Part shown: piece by piece, positions 63,611-64,000 of the stretch | Layout: the number at the start of each line of letters is the position of its first letter | Numbering within the stretch: position 1 is the first letter of the stretch | DNA from: Comamonas testosteroni | GTDB lineage: Bacteria; Pseudomonadota; Gammaproteobacteria; Burkholderiales; Burkholderiaceae_C | Direction of reading: 5' to 3' | Length of the DNA: 64,000 nt | NCBI RefSeq assembly: GCF_014076415.1 | Contig: NZ_CP043568.1 | Location: 4,774,001 to 4,838,000, forward strand | Notes under the pieces: model-generated | Databases searched by the model: none | What the model was told of the DNA's origin: nothing | Seen by the model: the letters and a program-made list of their open reading frames with translations, nothing else | Made by a program: the position numbers and the translations under genes

Positions 63611-64000
63611 TTAGAAATTGTGGCGCAGGCCGATTTCGTAACCCGTCAGGCTCTTGCCCACAGCGGGTGTAGGGCTCAGCGACGAACCCAGCTTGCGGGC
63701 AGCCTTGTCGTCGTTGCTCATGCGTGCCACAGCAGCATAGATTTCGGTTCGCTTGGACAGCTTGTAGCCATAGCCCAGGGCCAGGCGCTGGGAGTCCGCA
63801 TCGTTTTGCTTCTTGTCCTTGTACCAGGTGTAGGCAGCGCGCAGTTCGCCGGCTCCCAGAGGCATCTTCACACCCAGGCTGTACAGGTCTACGCGCTTGC
63901 CGTTGCCGCGATCGGAAGCGATCAGCAGCATGGGAGTGACAACGCCGAAGTTGTAGGAGGCGCCCAGATTCATGGTCTTGTAGTCCACGCCAGCAGCAGC
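63611..64000 (-). CDS. Gram-negative porin (Omp32-type), C-terminal fragment
   Basis: The last about 129 residues of an outer-membrane trimeric porin; the gene continues past the right edge. Alternating amphipathic beta strands are visible (MNLGASYNFG; VDLYSLGVKMPLGAGELRAAY; QRLALGYGYKLSKRTEIYAAV in parts), and the protein ends YEIGLRHNF with the terminal Phe needed for outer-membrane insertion. This is the general anion- or cation-selective porin type abundant in Comamonadaceae. Confidence 0.93.
   Translation of the reverse strand, partial: AAAGVDYKTMNLGASYNFGVVTPMLLIASDRGNGKRVDLYSLGVKMPLGAGELRAAYTWYKDKKQNDADSQRLALGYGYKLSKRTEIYAAVARMSNDDKAARKLGSSLSPTPAVGKSLTGYEIGLRHNF

Overview
The window is GC-rich chromosomal DNA from a betaproteobacterium of the Comamonadaceae, most likely Comamonas testosteroni or a close relative. 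This rests on protein sequence character, on conserved neighbourhoods (fkpB-ispH, radC-smr, DUF3460-scpA, queE/queD), on the nicotinate gene set and on the intergenic repeat families. No database search was possible. I saw no prophage, complete IS element, CRISPR array, tRNA or rRNA.

Layout. 0-9.6 kb: housekeeping and envelope genes (ispH fragment, fkpB, radC, smr, an M48 peptidase with LemA, a surface nucleotidase, a truncated haemoglobin overlapping a drug-type MFS exporter, and a divergent LysR gene). 9.6-16.3 kb: a small TIR-bearing element, an FtsX-type ABC permease, a TSUP transporter, an adenosine-deaminase-family enzyme, and a phosphatase/CbrC cluster. 16.5-23.6 kb: a 4-hydroxyphenylpyruvate block (fah, VOC protein, hppD, ridA), then an amino-acid permease and a DAO-type oxidase read from a promoter region shared with a TetR gene. 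24.8-30.1 kb: an NAD-linked molybdenum formate dehydrogenase (fdsD, fdsA and a fused fdsG-fdsB). 30.4-43.6 kb: a complete nicotinate catabolic locus (nicR, a niacin-type MFS transporter, nicB-like, nicA and nicC; divergently nicE, nicD, nicX, nicF and a second large molybdenum-hydroxylase subunit). 43.6-51.9 kb: LysR, mrp, a membrane-anchored Mrr-like protein, a patatin, a diguanylate cyclase and metG. 52-58.3 kb: a partial sulfur-oxidation set (cytochrome c, flavocytochrome c sulfide dehydrogenase, YeeE/YedE, an FCSD paralogue, soxY, soxZ). 58.4-64 kb: YitT, a BamE-like lipoprotein, a second copy of the TIR element, DUF3460, scpA, queE, queD and a porin fragment.

How the genes fit together. 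The nic locus predicts nicotinate to 6-hydroxynicotinate (dehydrogenase), to 2,5-dihydroxypyridine (NicC), to N-formylmaleamate (NicX), to maleamate plus formate (NicD), to maleate plus ammonia (NicF), to fumarate (NicE). The formate dehydrogenase next door would turn the NicD formate into CO2 and NADH, so the 24.8-43.6 kb region reads as one functional unit. The dehydrogenase is unusual. Its catalytic molybdenum subunit lies at the far end of the nicE operon on the opposite strand. The nicB-position gene encodes a degenerate molybdenum-domain half, a membrane helix and a triheme cytochrome c.

The most distinctive non-coding features are: two copies of a roughly 340-380 bp TIR element, each bounded by TTA/TAA and each sitting on a gene's stop codon, with an internal 14-bp tandem repeat of different copy number; six oriented GC-rich repeats that each start within about 11 nt of a stop codon; a pair of 76-bp TIR repeats; three perfect hairpins in tandem between nicF and the molybdenum-subunit gene; and several perfect inverted repeats that look like operators.
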